Source: Streptomyces smyrnaeus
Lineage (GTDB): Bacteria; Actinomycetota; Actinomycetes; Streptomycetales; Streptomycetaceae
Direction of reading: 5' to 3'
DNA length: 64,000 bases
Assembly: GCF_017676345.1 (NCBI RefSeq)
Contig: NZ_JAFFZM010000018.1
Coordinates: 1-64,000, forward strand
Made by a program: the position numbers and the translations under genes
Notes under the pieces: generated by a model
Databases searched by the model: none
What the model was told of the DNA's origin: nothing
Seen by the model: the letters and a program-made list of their open reading frames with translations, nothing else
Part shown: positions 1 to 7,869 of the stretch, in pieces
Layout of the letters: every line of letters starts with the position of its first letter
Numbering within the stretch: position 1 is the first letter of the stretch

Positions 1-129
1 CGGTGTCTCCAACCTTACCAGAATCTTTTCCCGGCTCGTTTCCGAGCTGATTTCGGATTCCTGGCAATCGGTCGCCCTCAGACCGTAGTTGGCCCGGGTT
101 CCCGATGCGGTGGAGATGTAAACGTACTG
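1..129. other. Left-edge non-coding stretch
   Basis: No credible coding frame. Base composition is noticeably less GC-rich than the genes to the right, as expected for an upstream or intergenic region. It probably belongs to a gene lying left of the window. Nothing more can be supported. Confidence 0.4.
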
Positions 130-167
130 GAGCGGGGCGCCCGGAGGCAAATCGAGGCGCCCCGCTC
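130..167. terminator. Hairpin beyond the rnj 3' end
   Basis: A perfect 12-bp inverted repeat (130-141 with 156-167, 14-nt loop) lies left of the stronger hairpin at 173-203. It has no T-tract. It probably acts as a second or opposite-facing terminator. Confidence 0.55.
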
Positions 168-172
168 GTCGT

Positions 173-203
173 GGGTCCGCGCTCGTGCCTCGAGCGCGGA
201 CCC
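173..203 (-). terminator. Terminator of RNase J gene
   Basis: A perfect 13-bp stem (173-185 with 191-203) with a 5-nt loop lies 10 bp beyond the RNase J stop codon on the minus strand. There is no U-run, which is typical for Streptomyces terminators. Confidence 0.75.
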
Positions 204-212
204 GACGGAGGG

Positions 213-1898
213 TCAGACCTCGACGACCACAGGGAGGATCATCGGGCGTCGGCGGTAGGTGTCCGAGACCCACTTGCCGACCGTGCGGCGCACCAGCTGC
301 TGCAGCTGGTGGGTCTCCGCGACGCCGTCCTGGGCCGACTTGGCCAGGGCCTCATCGAGCTTCGGGATGACCGCGGCGAAGTCGGAATCGTCGATGCCGG
401 AGCCACGGGACTGGAGATGAGGGCCGCCCACGATCTTGCCGGTGGTGCTGTCGACCACGACGAAGATCGAGATGATGCCCTCGTCACCGAGGATGCGCCG
501 GTCCTTGAGGGAGGACTCGGTGACGTCGCCGACCGAGAGGCCGTCGACATACACATAGCCGGCCTGGACCTTGCCGCTGATCTTGGCCTTGCCGTCGACC
601 AGGTCGACCACGACGCCGTCCTCGGCGATCACGATGCGGTCATGGGGTACCCCGGTCGCCGCGCCCAGTTCCGCGTTGGCGCGCAGGTGACGCCATTCAC
701 CGTGGACGGGCATCAGATTCCGGGGCTGGCAGATGTTGTAGAAGTACAGCAGCTCGCCGGCGGAGGCGTGCCCGGAGACATGGACCTTGGCGTTGCCCTT
801 GTGGACGACGTTGGCGCCCCAGCGGGTCAGTCCGTTGATCACCCGGTAGACGGCGTTCTCGTTGCCCGGGATGAGGGAGGACGCCAGGATCACCGTGTCG
901 CCCTGGACGATCCGGATCTGGTGGTCGCGGTTGGCCATCCGGGAGAGGGCGGCCATGGGCTCGCCCTGGGAGCCGGTACAGACGAGCACGACCTCGTCGT
1001 CCGGCAGGTCGTCGAGTGTCTTGACGTCGACGACGAGGCCGGCCGGGACCTGGAGGTAGCCCAGATCGCGGGCGATGCCCATGTTGCGAACCATGGAGCG
1101 GCCGACGAAGGCGACGCGGCGGCCGTGTTCGTGGGCGGCGTCCAGGATCTGCTGGATGCGGTGCACATGGCTGGCGAAGCTGGCCACGATGATCCGCTTC
1201 TGGGCGCTGGAGAAGACCTGGCGCAGCACTGCGGAGATCTCGCGCTCGGGCGGCACGAAGCCGGGGACCTCGGCGTTGGTCGAGTCGCTGAGCAGCAGGT
1301 CGATGCCCTCTTCGCCGAGGCGGGAGAAGGCCCGCAGGTCGGTGAGGCGGCCGTCCATCGGCAGCTGGTCCATCTTGAAGTCGCCGGTGTGGACGACCAT
1401 GCCGGCCGGGGTGCGGATCGCGACGGCCAGGGCGTCGGGGATGGAGTGGTTGACCGGGAGGAATTCGCAGTCGAAGGGACCGATGCGCTCCCGGTGCCCT
1501 TCCTCGACCTCCAGGGTGTAGGGCCGGATGCGGTGCTCCTGGAGCTTGGCCTCGATCAGGGCGAGGGTCAGCTTGGAGCCGATCAGCGGGATGTCCGCCT
1601 TCTCCCGCAGGAGGTAGGGGACACCGCCGATGTGGTCCTCGTGGCCGTGGGTGAGGACGATGCCGTCGATGTCGTCGAGGCGGTCCCTCAGACAGGTGAA
1701 GTCGGGGAGGATCAGATCGATACCGGGCTGCTCCTCCTCGGGGAAGAGGACGCCGCAGTCGACGATCAGAAGCCTGCCGCCGTACTCGAATACGGTCATG
1801 TTGCGGCCGATCTCGCCGAGGCCGCCCAGCGGGGTGACGCGTAGGCCCCCCTCGGGGAGGTTCGGCGGCGGGCCAAGCTCGGGATGCGGATGACTCAA
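213..1898 (-). CDS. rnj: Ribonuclease J
   Basis: A 561-aa metallo-beta-lactamase/beta-CASP RNase of the RNase J family, which processes and degrades mRNA with 5'-exonuclease and endonuclease activity in the cytoplasm. The zinc-binding motif HGHEDHIGG lies at residues 84-92, the beta-CASP region follows, and a conserved HVSGHA stretch lies in the C-terminal half. The start chosen is a TTG at 1898, preceded by AAGGAGAG at good spacing; the open frame runs 23 codons further up but has no ribosome site. Length matches Streptomyces RNase J. It is the last gene of the dapA-side cluster and ends at a strong hairpin. Confidence 0.96.
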   Translation of the reverse strand: MSHPHPELGPPPNLPEGGLRVTPLGGLGEIGRNMTVFEYGGRLLIVDCGVLFPEEEQPGIDLILPDFTCLRDRLDDIDGIVLTHGHEDHIGGVPYLLREKADIPLIGSKLTLALIEAKLQEHRIRPYTLEVEEGHRERIGPFDCEFLPVNHSIPDALAVAIRTPAGMVVHTGDFKMDQLPMDGRLTDLRAFSRLGEEGIDLLLSDSTNAEVPGFVPPEREISAVLRQVFSSAQKRIIVASFASHVHRIQQILDAAHEHGRRVAFVGRSMVRNMGIARDLGYLQVPAGLVVDVKTLDDLPDDEVVLVCTGSQGEPMAALSRMANRDHQIRIVQGDTVILASSLIPGNENAVYRVINGLTRWGANVVHKGNAKVHVSGHASAGELLYFYNICQPRNLMPVHGEWRHLRANAELGAATGVPHDRIVIAEDGVVVDLVDGKAKISGKVQAGYVYVDGLSVGDVTESSLKDRRILGDEGIISIFVVVDSTTGKIVGGPHLQSRGSGIDDSDFAAVIPKLDEALAKSAQDGVAETHQLQQLVRRTVGKWVSDTYRRRPMILPVVVEV

Positions 1899-2072
1899 AA
1901 GACTCTCCTTACCACGCGCGCCACGCACCCGCCTGGGCACGTGGCGCGCGATATTCATGATGCGCACGCAGACGCACGTGTCGTACGTACGTGTCGTGCT
2001 TGTTCCGAAGGGTCATGCACTGTCGTGCACTGCTGCCGTTGTCCGGCGGTATGCAGTTGTGAAGTCTGAGAC

Positions 2073-2972
2073 CTACAGATGTACCCCGCCGTGGGCGAGA
2101 TCGTGCTTGAGCTGCTCCAGCTCCTCCGGGGACAGCTCGACCAGCGGAAGGCGGAGCGGACCCGCGGGAAGGCCCAGGCGGGCGAGCGCGGCCTTGGTCG
2201 TGATGACGCCCTGGGTGCGGAACATGCCGGTGAAGACCGGGAGCAGCTTCTGGTGGATCTCGGTCGCCTTGGCGACGTCACCGCTCAGGTGCGCCTCCAG
2301 CAGGGCGCGCAGTTCCGGCGTGACGACGTGGCCGACCACGGAGACGAAGCCGACGGCGCCGACGGACAGCAGCGGCAGGTTGAGCATGTCGTCGCCGCTG
2401 TACCAGGCGAGGCCGCTGGTGGCGACGGCCCAGCTCGCACGGCCGAGGTCGCCCTTGGCGTCCTTGTTCGCGACGATGCGGGGGTGCTCGGCGAGCCGGA
2501 CGAACGTCTCGGTGTTGATCGGGACACCGCTGCGGCCCGGGATGTCGTACAGCATCACCGGGAGGTCCGTCGCGTCGGCGATGGCGGTGAAGTGCCGGAA
2601 GAGACCTTCCTGCGGGGGCTTGCTGTAGTAGGGCGTCACCGCCAGCAGGCCGTGTGCGCCCGCCTTCTCGGCGGCGCGGGCCAGCTCGAGGCTGTGTGCC
2701 GTGTCGTTGGTACCGGCTCCGGCGACCACGTGTGCCCGGTCTCCCACGGCCTCCACGACCGCCTTGACCAGCTGGGCTTTCTCCGCATCGGTGGTGGTCG
2801 GGGACTCACCTGTGGTGCCGTTGACGACGAGGCCGTCGTTGCCGGCGTCCACCAGGTGGGCGGCGAGCTGCTGCGCGCCGTCGAGGTCGAGCGCGCCGTC
2901 CGCGGTGAACGGCGTGACCATCGCGGTCAGGACCCGCCCGAAGGGCGTCTGCGGTGTGGAGGTCGGAGCCAT
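2073..2972 (-). CDS. dapA: 4-hydroxy-tetrahydrodipicolinate synthase
   Basis: A 299-aa class I aldolase-fold lyase that condenses pyruvate with aspartate semialdehyde, the first committed step of the lysine/diaminopimelate pathway. Visible active-site features are the GTTGE motif (residues 52-56), Tyr142 in LYDIPGR, and the Schiff-base lysine Lys170 in NKDAKGD. The ATG at 2972 gives the usual family length; an in-frame GTG three codons upstream is the alternative. It lies downstream of thyX on the same strand, and dapB lies about 2.7 kb away. Confidence 0.95.
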   Translation of the reverse strand: MAPTSTPQTPFGRVLTAMVTPFTADGALDLDGAQQLAAHLVDAGNDGLVVNGTTGESPTTTDAEKAQLVKAVVEAVGDRAHVVAGAGTNDTAHSLELARAAEKAGAHGLLAVTPYYSKPPQEGLFRHFTAIADATDLPVMLYDIPGRSGVPINTETFVRLAEHPRIVANKDAKGDLGRASWAVATSGLAWYSGDDMLNLPLLSVGAVGFVSVVGHVVTPELRALLEAHLSGDVAKATEIHQKLLPVFTGMFRTQGVITTKAALARLGLPAGPLRLPLVELSPEELEQLKHDLAHGGVHL

Positions 2973-3085
2973 AAGGTCCACGCTACTCGCAGCGCACCCC
3001 GCGACGCTCCCTCGGGGCCGCGGATACGGCGGGGATCTGCCGGGGAAGCGGTGGGGTTCCGGCTCCGGAGGAGTGCGAAGAGGGC

Positions 3086-3123
3086 CCCGGCACTGCCTGC
3101 TCGGGGGTTCAGGCAGTGCCGGG
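3086..3123 (-). terminator. Hairpin downstream of thyX
   Basis: A perfect 14-bp stem (3086-3099 with 3110-3123) and a 10-nt loop lie about 85 bp past the thyX stop on the minus strand and upstream of dapA. It probably ends or attenuates thyX transcription before dapA. Confidence 0.75.
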
Positions 3124-3206
3124 ACCGCACAATCACCCTAGATGAAGTTCTTCAAACGTCGCAATACGGACACCTCTCGCACCCCGCCGACCGGGGGCAG
3201 GCCGGC

Positions 3207-3944
3207 TCAGGGTGCAACGCGGCCGTTGGCGTTGAACGCGGCGTACGTCAGCGGCATCAGCTTGGCCCACTGCTCCTCCATCAGCTCCCCCACCATCTCG
3301 ATCTCGCGCTGCGGGAAGCTGGGCACCTTGGCCTGCTCGTGCTGGGTGCGCAGCCCCAGGAAGTGCATCAGCGAGCGGGCGTTGCAGGTGGCGTACATGG
3401 AGGAGTAGAGCCCCACCGGCAGCACCGCACGGGCGACCTCGCGGGCGACGCCGGCCGCCAGCATCTCCTCGTACGTCTCGTAGGCCCTGCGGTAGACCTC
3501 CTCCATGGAGCGGCTCGTCAGCTCGTGCTGCTCCTGGGTGCCTTCCACGAATTCGTACTTGCCCGGGCGGCCCTGCTGGACGAGCTTGCGGGACGGGTCG
3601 GGGACGTAGAACACGGGCTGCAGCTGCCGGTAGCGGCCCGACTCCTCGTTGTAGGACCACCCGACGCGGTGACGGTGGAACTCCCGGAAGACGAAGAGCG
3701 GGGCGCTGATGAAGAAGGTCATCGAGTTGTGCTCGAAGGGGCTGCCGTGGCGGTCCCGCATCAGATAGTTGATCAGGCCCTTGGAGCGCTCCGGGTCCTT
3801 CTGCAGCTCGTCCAGGGACTGCTCGCCCGCGGTGGAGACCCGGGCCGCCCAGAGCACATCGGTGTCGGACGCGCTGTGCTTGACCAGCTCGACCGTCATG
3901 TCGCTGCGGAAACTGGGGGCGGGCGGGGCGGGGGTTTCGGTCAC
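3207..3944 (-). CDS. thyX: Flavin-dependent thymidylate synthase
   Basis: A 245-aa ThyX that makes dTMP from dUMP using FAD, NADPH and methylene-tetrahydrofolate. The family signature appears as RHRVGWSYNEESGRY at residues 91-105, with the substrate-binding RDRHGSPFEH segment just before it. The start is a GTG at 3944 with GGAAGGA upstream. It sits between dapB and dapA, a conserved actinobacterial arrangement. It diverges from the small membrane-protein gene at 4231. Confidence 0.96.
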   Translation of the reverse strand: MTETPAPPAPSFRSDMTVELVKHSASDTDVLWAARVSTAGEQSLDELQKDPERSKGLINYLMRDRHGSPFEHNSMTFFISAPLFVFREFHRHRVGWSYNEESGRYRQLQPVFYVPDPSRKLVQQGRPGKYEFVEGTQEQHELTSRSMEEVYRRAYETYEEMLAAGVAREVARAVLPVGLYSSMYATCNARSLMHFLGLRTQHEQAKVPSFPQREIEMVGELMEEQWAKLMPLTYAAFNANGRVAP

Positions 3945-4230
3945 CGGCTGGTCCTTCCACGTACGTCTGCCAGAGCGGGAGCCAGCCTACGGGGAGGGTC
4001 CGACAGCGGGAGCCGGGACGGATGGATAGTCCGCTTTGACCACTCTTAATAGGACAAACGAGTCTCAGGGAGGAAGAAACGCGACCCCGGTGACATAGCT
4101 CTGCGTCCCGGTTGATATTTTTCACATGCGTCCGTCGGCAGCGGGCACTCAGACGCCGACCCGGACGTTCACCTCATATCCAACCCAGCTACATGACCGA
4201 CCCAGAACGATCACGCAGGAGCGCACCTTC

Positions 4231-4467
4231 ATGTCCCGCCGCGGAGAATCCGTTCCGTTCGCCTTCATAGCCGAGGCAGACCGGTTCCGCAGCAATGTCA
4301 CCCCGCCGCCCCCTGCCCGCCGCAGCTTCCGCCAGGTCGCAGGCAGCGCCCTGGTGGGGCTGACCATCGTCGCCGGGCTCGTGGGCTCGGTCCTGCTCGG
4401 CCTACCGGCACTCAGCGACAACCAGACCCCGTCGCACGAACCCCCGGCAGCGGCCGAGGGCCGCTGA
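4231..4467 (+). CDS. Small single-pass membrane protein
   Basis: A 78-aa protein of unknown function. A basic N-terminus is followed by a proline patch (TPPPPARRS) and one hydrophobic segment at roughly residues 37-59, ending in a short Ser/Pro-rich tail. The ATG at 4231 has GCAGGAGCG upstream; a longer in-frame ORF to 4126 lacks a ribosome site. It is followed directly by a hairpin, so it is probably monocistronic. Function not recognised. Confidence 0.7.
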   Translation: MSRRGESVPFAFIAEADRFRSNVTPPPPARRSFRQVAGSALVGLTIVAGLVGSVLLGLPALSDNQTPSHEPPAAAEGR

Positions 4468-4472
4468 CCCGA

Positions 4473-4507
4473 CGGCCACCCCCGGCAACGGCACCCGGGG
4501 GTGGCCG
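4473..4507 (+). terminator. Terminator of small membrane-protein gene
   Basis: A perfect 13-bp stem (4473-4485 with 4495-4507) with a 9-nt loop starts 5 bp after the stop codon of the 78-aa gene. Confidence 0.75.
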
Positions 4508-4575
4508 CCTCGTTCGGGCCTCGCTAATGTCACCGCTCACACCGCTGCGGCGAGCAGCCGCGTGCCAGACCCGTC

Positions 4576-5148
4576 GTGAGCGAGCGAGGACGTGCCGTGC
4601 CCCTGCCCTTTGTGACAGCCGACCGCGAAGACGCCGTGCACGCGGCCCAGTCGGTCACCCTCGCCGAGGCCGACCGCGATCTGTGGCGGCGCCCCTACCG
4701 CCCGGGCCCCTGGCGGGTCGGCGGCGGCGCGCTGCTGCTTCTCCTCGCGTCCTATGTGCTCTTCTCCGCTCTGATCATCGCTCTCGCCGGCGGGCTGCCG
4801 AGCGGGGCGATATGCGCGGGCGGCGGACTGCTGCTGATCGCCCTCGCGGTGCGCCTGCTGCGCGCCGGGGTGTGGGTCAGCTCGTACGGGCTGCGTCAGG
4901 TTCGGGTGCTGCGTACGACGACGCTGCGCTGGGCCGAGGTGGGCACGCTGCGTACGCTGCAGCGGCCGGTGCGGTGGCTCGGGATGCCGCGCACGGTGCA
5001 GGGGCAGGCCCTGGTGCTGGTCCCTGCGGGGCGGGCCGTCGGCGAGCGTACGCTGCTGACCAACCAGAATGCTGATTTCCTCTCCCGGCCGCGGGCGTTC
5101 GACCGTGCGGCCGATGTCATCGAAGGCTGGGCCGCCGAGTCGCGGTGA
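4576..5148 (+). CDS. Membrane protein with PH-like C-terminal domain
   Basis: A 190-aa protein with two hydrophobic segments (about residues 50-72 and 76-96), followed by a region resembling the bacterial PH-like domains of small actinobacterial membrane proteins (GVWVSSYGLR... LRWAEVGTL). The assigned GTG start has no clear Shine-Dalgarno; a GTG at 4597 has GAGGA seven bases upstream and may be the real start. It converges with the 5176-5625 gene, only 27 bp away. Substrate or role unknown. Confidence 0.7.
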   Translation: MSERGRAVPLPFVTADREDAVHAAQSVTLAEADRDLWRRPYRPGPWRVGGGALLLLLASYVLFSALIIALAGGLPSGAICAGGGLLLIALAVRLLRAGVWVSSYGLRQVRVLRTTTLRWAEVGTLRTLQRPVRWLGMPRTVQGQALVLVPAGRAVGERTLLTNQNADFLSRPRAFDRAADVIEGWAAESR

Positions 5149-5175
5149 GCGGCCAGGGCTCGCCGGCCGGCGGCG

Positions 5176-5625
5176 CTAGTCGCGGCGAGCGGCCTCGTGC
5201 AGGGCGATCGCGTGCTGCATGGCCTTGCGGGCGCGGGGGGTGTCGCGGGCGTCGTGGTAGGCGACGGCGAGCCGGAACCAGGAGCGCCAGTCGTCCGGGT
5301 TCTGCTCCGCCTCGGCCTGCCGCCGGGCGAAGACCGCGTCCGCCGAGGCCCGGTCGATTCGGCCCGAGGGCGTGCGTTCCAGCTCGTCCACGGGCAGGCC
5401 GCCCTCCGCCTCCAGCTGTCGCGCCAGCCGTCCGGCCCGCCGTGCGAAGCGCGTGGTGTGCCACAGGAACCAGGCCCCGATGAAGGGCAGCACCAGCACG
5501 GCGACGCCGAAGGCGATGGTGACCGCTGTGCCCTGCTCGATCAGCAGCACGCCCCTGCTGCCGACCAGGACGAAGTAGACGACCAGGACGGCGGCCAGGA
5601 GAAAGTAGGTGATCTTCGCGCGCAT
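5176..5625 (-). CDS. Two-TM protein with TPR-like C-terminus
   Basis: A 149-aa protein with hydrophobic segments at about residues 6-25 and 33-55, then a helical cytoplasmic part. The end (NPDDWRSWFRLAVAYHDARDTPRARKAM, seen as two short pieces) looks like a single tetratricopeptide-type repeat. GGAGCA lies upstream of the ATG. It begins 23 bp after the dapB stop, so the two are probably co-transcribed. Function not known. Confidence 0.75.
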   Translation of the reverse strand: MRAKITYFLLAAVLVVYFVLVGSRGVLLIEQGTAVTIAFGVAVLVLPFIGAWFLWHTTRFARRAGRLARQLEAEGGLPVDELERTPSGRIDRASADAVFARRQAEAEQNPDDWRSWFRLAVAYHDARDTPRARKAMQHAIALHEAARRD

Positions 5626-5648
5626 GCTGCTGTGCTCCGTCGGTCCGG

Positions 5649-6401
5649 TCAGTCCAGGTCGAGGAAGTGTTCGAGCCCGAAGGTGAGCCCCGGCACCGAA
5701 GGCACCTTGCGCACACCGAGCAGCACACCGGGCATGAACGAGCTGCGGTGCAGGGAGTCGTGCCGGATGGTGAGCGTCTCGGCCTCGTCGCCGAAGAGGA
5801 CCTCCTGGTGCGCGACCAGCCCCCGCAGCCGCACCGCGTGCACGGGCACTCCGTCGACGTCGGCGCCGCGCGCGCCCTCCAGTGAGGTGGTGGTGGCGTC
5901 CGGCTGGGCGGGCAGCTCCGCCGCCTCGCGGGCCTGTGCGACGAGCTGCGCGGTACGCACGGCGGTGCCGCTGGGTGCGTCCGCCTTGCCGGGGTGGTGC
6001 AGCTCGACGACCTCGACGGACTCGAAGAAGCGGGCGGCCTGCTGCGCGAAGCGCATCGTCAGCACGGCGCCGATCCCGAAGTTCGGGGCGATGAGCACGC
6101 CGGTGCCGGGCGACTGGGCCAGCTGGGCGCGTACGGTCGCCAGCCGCTCGTCCGTCCAGCCGGTGGTGCCGACGACGGCGTGGATGCCGTGGGCCAGGCA
6201 GAACTCCACATTGGCCATGACGACGTCCGGGCGGGTGAGGTCGACGGCGACCTGTGCGCCCGCCTCGGTCAGCGTGCTGAGCGGGTCGCCACTGCCGAGG
6301 GCCGCGACCAGTTCCATGTCGTCGGCGCCCTCGACGGCCCGTACGGCCTCGGAGCCCATGCGGCCCTTCGCGCCGAGAACGGCTACCCGCAGCTTGCTCA
6401 T
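5649..6401 (-). CDS. dapB: 4-hydroxy-tetrahydrodipicolinate reductase
   Basis: A 250-aa NAD(P)H-dependent reductase of the lysine/meso-DAP pathway, acting after DapA. The dinucleotide-binding GAKGRMG lies at residues 10-16, and the conserved substrate motif HHPGKADAPSGTA lies mid-protein. The ATG has AAGGAA upstream. It follows the M16 peptidase gene by 73 bp, a spacer that carries a short direct-repeat array. Confidence 0.96.
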   Translation of the reverse strand: MSKLRVAVLGAKGRMGSEAVRAVEGADDMELVAALGSGDPLSTLTEAGAQVAVDLTRPDVVMANVEFCLAHGIHAVVGTTGWTDERLATVRAQLAQSPGTGVLIAPNFGIGAVLTMRFAQQAARFFESVEVVELHHPGKADAPSGTAVRTAQLVAQAREAAELPAQPDATTTSLEGARGADVDGVPVHAVRLRGLVAHQEVLFGDEAETLTIRHDSLHRSSFMPGVLLGVRKVPSVPGLTFGLEHFLDLD

Positions 6402-6411
6402 TGTGCTCGTT

Positions 6412-6447
6412 CCTTACGTGAGACGTGTGAGACGTGGTGAGACGTGA
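6412..6447. repeat. Short tandem repeat upstream of dapB
   Basis: Three imperfect head-to-tail copies of GTGAGACGT(G) fill part of the 73-bp spacer between the M16 peptidase stop and the dapB start. There is no recognised binding site; it could be a slippage product or a leader element. Confidence 0.5.
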
Positions 6448-6474
6448 TCGAGGAGGAGGGGGACGCCCGAGTCG

Positions 6475-7869
6475 TCAGGCTACGGCCTCGTGGAGATGAG
6501 CGGTCTGGCGGTCGGTGAGCCGCCCGATGGCGGCCACCGACGGGCGCCGGTCCAGCACGTCACGGGCGACCTCGCGGATGTCGTCAGGGGTGACGGCGGA
6601 GATCTTGGCGAGCATGTCGTCCGTGGACATCTGCTCGCCCCAGCACAGCTCGCTCTTGCCGACGCGGTGCATCAGCGCCCCGGTGTCCTCCAGACCGAGC
6701 ACCGTGGAGCCGGACAGCTGGCCGACGGCACGGCGCACCTCGTCGTCGCTCAGCCCGTGCCGTGCGACGCTGTCGAGCTCCTCACGGCAGATCTTCAGCA
6801 CATCGGGCACCTGGCTGGGGCGGCAGCCCACATAGACGCCGAAGAGGCCGCAGTCGGCGTAGCCGGAGGTGTAGGCGTACGTGCTGTAGGCCAGGCCGCG
6901 CCGTTCGCGGATCTCCTGGAAGAGCCGGGAGCTCATACCGCCGCCGAGCGCGGTACTGAGCACCGCGAGCGGCCAGCGGCGTTCGTCGTGCCGGGAGACG
7001 CCGGGCATGCCGAGCACCAGGTGCGCCTGCTCGGTCGGCCGGTCGAGGAAGTCGACACGGCCGCTGGTGCGCAGGGTGCGGCTGCCCGAGCGGGGGCCGA
7101 CCGGGTCGGCGCCCTCGGTGCGTTCCAGGGCTCCCGCCCGGTCGAAGGCGGCCCGCACCTGCCGTACGACCTTCTCGTGGGAGAGGTTTCCGGCGGCGGC
7201 GACCACCAGCCGGGTGGGGTCGTAGTGCTTCTTGTAGAAGCGGGCCACCTGGTCGCGGGTGAGCGCGTTGACGGTGTCGACGGTGCCCAGCACGGGGCGG
7301 CCCAGCGGGGTGTCGCCGAACATGGTGTGCGCGAACAGGTCGTGCACGCAGTCGCCCGCGTCGTCCTCCGTCATCGCGATCTCTTCGAGGATGACGCCGC
7401 GCTCGGACTCGACCTCGTCCGGGTCGATGACCGAGCTGGTGAGCATGTCGGAGACGACATCGATGGCCAGCGGCAGATCGGCGTCCAGGACCCGCGCGTA
7501 GTAGCAGGTGAATTCCTTGGTGGTGAACGCGTTCATCTCGCCCCCCACCGCGTCCAGCGCCGCCGAGATCTCCAGCGCGCTGCGCCGCTCGGTGCCCTTG
7601 AAGAGCAGGTGCTCCAGATAGTGGGTGGCGCCACTCAGCGCGGGTGTCTCGTCACGGGAGCCGACATGCGCCCAGATGCCGAACGTCGCGGAGCGGACCG
7701 TCGGCAGGGTCTCGGTGAGCACGCGGAGTCCGCCGGGGAGCACGCTCTTGCGGACGGTACCCGCGCCGTTCTGCCCCGGGATCAGGGTCCGGGTGCGGGT
7801 CTTGGTACGGGCGACGGCCCGCCCTGCCGGGGTGGCGGGGCGGGCCGTCGTACGGAACGTACGCGTCAC
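6475..7869 (-). CDS. M16 family zinc metallopeptidase
   Basis: A 464-aa insulinase/processing-peptidase type protease. The inverted zinc motif HYLEH (residues 83-87) and the downstream glutamate-rich segment (ESERGVILEEIAMTEDD region) are intact, so it should be active. The GTG start overlaps the pnp stop as GTGA, so its translation is coupled to PNPase. A pnp-M16 peptidase-dapB order is common in actinobacteria. The natural substrate is unknown. Confidence 0.93.
   Translation of the reverse strand: MTRTFRTTARPATPAGRAVARTKTRTRTLIPGQNGAGTVRKSVLPGGLRVLTETLPTVRSATFGIWAHVGSRDETPALSGATHYLEHLLFKGTERRSALEISAALDAVGGEMNAFTTKEFTCYYARVLDADLPLAIDVVSDMLTSSVIDPDEVESERGVILEEIAMTEDDAGDCVHDLFAHTMFGDTPLGRPVLGTVDTVNALTRDQVARFYKKHYDPTRLVVAAAGNLSHEKVVRQVRAAFDRAGALERTEGADPVGPRSGSRTLRTSGRVDFLDRPTEQAHLVLGMPGVSRHDERRWPLAVLSTALGGGMSSRLFQEIRERRGLAYSTYAYTSGYADCGLFGVYVGCRPSQVPDVLKICREELDSVARHGLSDDEVRRAVGQLSGSTVLGLEDTGALMHRVGKSELCWGEQMSTDDMLAKISAVTPDDIREVARDVLDRRPSVAAIGRLTDRQTAHLHEAVA

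Noticed and set aside
105..1844. A 579-codon plus-strand open frame opposite RNase J
   Set aside because: It is antisense to a well-conserved gene, has Asp/Val/Gly-rich composition typical of GC-bias shadows, and no ribosome site.
3945..4230. tRNA or small RNA gene in the thyX / small-membrane-protein spacer
   Set aside because: No cloverleaf arms or T-loop consensus were found; the segment looks like a divergent promoter region.
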